Source of the DNA: Lachnospiraceae bacterium NK4A179
Lineage (GTDB): Bacteria; Bacillota; Clostridia; Lachnospirales; Lachnospiraceae
Direction: 5' to 3'
DNA length: 64,000 nucleotides
NCBI GenBank assembly: GCA_000421045.1
Contig: ATWC01000004.1
Span: forward strand, 78,830-142,829
Part shown: one piece after another, positions 63,043 to 64,000 of the stretch
How positions within the stretch are numbered: the stretch's first letter is position 1
Layout: each line of letters begins with the position of its first letter
Program-made: the position numbers and the translations under genes
Notes under the pieces: generated by a model
What the model saw: only the letters and a program-made list of their open reading frames with translations
What the model was told of the DNA's origin: nothing
The model's database searches: none

Positions 63043-63077
63043 TATAATGATCATAGAGGGGAAAACAGTTTGTTCCC
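63043..63077 (+). promoter_or_regulatory. Promoter -10 and 5' hairpin before the major pilin gene
   Basis: TATAAT at 63043-63048 (no good -35 visible), then GGGGAAAACAGTTTGTTCCC (63058-63077), which can fold as an imperfect hairpin at the very start of the transcript. This would fit a separate, stable pilA mRNA. Confidence 0.45.
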
Positions 63078-63112
63078 AAAAAAATCATTATTTTTTCAAG
63101 GAGGAAATTACA

Positions 63113-63553
63113 ATGACAAAGAAAACATTATCAAAGAACAAAGGTTTCACACTGGTTGAGTTGATCGTAGTACTTGTTATCCTTGCAATTCTGGCAGCGA
63201 TCCTTGTACCTACACTTTTAGGTTATATTGATAAGGCCCGTTCCGAGAAGGATTTTGCAACTGCACAGGCTGTACGTGTGGCAACACAGGCTCAGATAGA
63301 TGAACTTTACGGCAAGGGCATTGACGACGTAAAGAAGAATAATTTAGATGATAATGCAAAAAAAGCAATCTATAAGCTTGTTGGCGCAGATTCAAATAAT
63401 AAGATTGACGGTCAGGAGATCAGTATTGCGGATATTACGATAACAAGTAATCAGATCACTGATATAACAGTAAAGATCGGAGATAAATATTACAAGTATG
63501 TTTCCAGTACTAATACATGGGCAGCATCCACAGCACCCACTACTACACCGTAA
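63113..63553 (+). CDS. pilA: Major type IV pilin
   Basis: 146 residues. The leader KTLSKNKGFTLVELIVVLVI has the cleavage Gly, mature Phe1 and Glu5, then a hydrophobic helix and the GYIDKAR segment shared with the giant prepilin. The globular part is short, with a Ser/Thr/Pro-rich end (STAPTTTP) that could be glycosylated. ATG 63113 follows a strong AAGGAGG; the frame upstream to 63047 is the untranslated leader. Confidence 0.93.
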   Translation: MTKKTLSKNKGFTLVELIVVLVILAILAAILVPTLLGYIDKARSEKDFATAQAVRVATQAQIDELYGKGIDDVKKNNLDDNAKKAIYKLVGADSNNKIDGQEISIADITITSNQITDITVKIGDKYYKYVSSTNTWAASTAPTTTP

Positions 63554-63583
63554 TACAGTCTGATCGGTTTACTGAAGATTTTA

Positions 63584-63620
63584 AAAGGCTGTCACGCTAT
63601 TTAGTGTGACAGCCCTTTCT
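63584..63620 (+). terminator. Rho-independent terminator after the major pilin gene
   Basis: GGCTGTCAC / GTGACAGCC stem with a CG/TA-rich loop, followed by CTTTCTTTG. Confidence 0.85.
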
Positions 63621-63744
63621 TTGTTTGTTATAATCTTTTTGGCGATTGTTTGTTTTTTATGAGGGAGACCAGCTATGAAAAGTCAAGCATAAATTAGCAA
63701 ATATTTATTTTAGCGATATGACCGTAAAAAAGGCTGACCTTAAT

Positions 63745-63765
63745 AATCCTCATCGGATGAGGATT
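63745..63765 (-). repeat. Palindrome near the end of the IS110-type element
   Basis: AATCCTCATC-G-GATGAGGATT, a perfect 21-base palindrome 27 bases past the transposase stop. It could be a terminator or part of the element end. Confidence 0.5.
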
Positions 63766-63791
63766 TCGAAAATCTATATGAAACGGTCGTA

Positions 63792-64000
63792 TTATTTCAG
63801 ATCAAAAGCAACGTTGTCCGTCAGCATCTTGTATATGACGCGAACAAGTTTACCGGCACAATGTCCCAATGCGTTGTAATGAGATTTACCCTCAGAACGC
63901 TTCTGAGCATAGTAATCATTGAAAGTTTTGTTGTTTTTGACAACGTTGTGAGCAGCATTTACCAGTGCGAAGCGTAGCGGCCTTGAACCGCGTTTAGACA
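63792..64000 (-). mobile_element. IS110-family transposase, C-terminal part
   Basis: On the minus strand the last 69 residues of a transposase enter from beyond the window: SKRGSRPLRFALVNAAHNV, then FNDYYAQKRSEGKSHYNALG and HCAGKLVRVIYKM, ending with a stop at 63792. This is the C-terminal Transposase_20 region of IS110-type enzymes, which use a DEDD/serine mechanism guided by a bridge RNA. The rest, including any bridge RNA, lies outside. Confidence 0.85.

Overview
The window reads as chromosomal DNA of an anaerobic, low-to-moderate GC Firmicute. It is most likely a Lachnospiraceae (Butyrivibrio/Pseudobutyrivibrio-like) Clostridium. This is inferred from the protein families present (DUF3160 and CapA pair, YtrA-type GntR with DUF5808, LytTR with DUF3021, clostridial RlmD, Firmicute type IV pilus cluster), strong AGGAGG-type ribosome sites and TTGACA/TATAAT promoters. 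No rRNA, tRNA or CRISPR array was seen.

Layout. 0-3.6 kb: the end of a DUF3160 gene and a CapA-type phosphoesterase. 3.6-6.8 kb: a tightly overlapping operon with an OGG-type DNA glycosylase, an unrecognised 212-aa protein, a spore-photoproduct-lyase-like radical SAM enzyme and an SDR. 6.8-12.8 kb: purine salvage and synthesis (apt, purB, purA), the PcrA/UvrD helicase and a small acidic membrane protein, closed by a terminator. 12.9-14.9 kb: RlmD-type RNA methyltransferase and a GNAT. 14.9-19.7 kb: an accessory patch with two paralogous HTH proteins, each behind a promoter bracketed by CGCAWTGCG sites. One copy is frameshifted at a poly-A tract and a third is reduced to its tail. The patch also holds a TetR/CPBP pair, a DUF4143 ATPase remnant and a GNAT. 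19.7-26.3 kb: PadR regulator, hydrolases, a GH2 glycosidase and LytTR/DUF3021, with dispersed GGGGACGGGG repeats that culminate in a large hairpin at 26.2 kb. 26.3-36.8 kb: a large unknown membrane protein, a TetR-SDR-condensation-type acyltransferase operon, an ECF sigma with an ABC exporter, DUF1284, an HD-GYP protein, a GNAT and a lipoprotein. 36.8-40.6 kb: a leader-peptide/attenuator-like element before a ProC-family reductase, then YtrA-type GntR with a DUF5808 membrane protein, then a hydrolase. 40.7-43.4 kb: ECF sigma, a membrane-anchored putative anti-sigma and a PrsW protease. 43.4-48.4 kb: aldo/keto reductase, a tandemly duplicated zinc-ribbon/small-membrane-protein pair, and a LysR regulator. 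48.6-63.6 kb: a type IV pilus locus (three minor prepilins, a 2271-aa prepilin-adhesin, PilC, fused PilM-PilN, PilO, PilB, major pilin). 63.8 kb to the end: the 3' end of an IS110-family transposase.

The most distinctive content is the pilus locus with its giant prepilin. That protein has a normal class III prepilin leader and a pilin helix resembling the major pilin in the same locus, followed by about 35 glycine-rich GLUG-like repeats and an Asp/Ser/Asn-rich tail. Also worth attention are the putative attenuator at 36.8-37.05 kb, the self-bracketing HTH gene family at 15-19 kb, and the GGGGACGG repeat family whose copies supply or abut gene stop codons.
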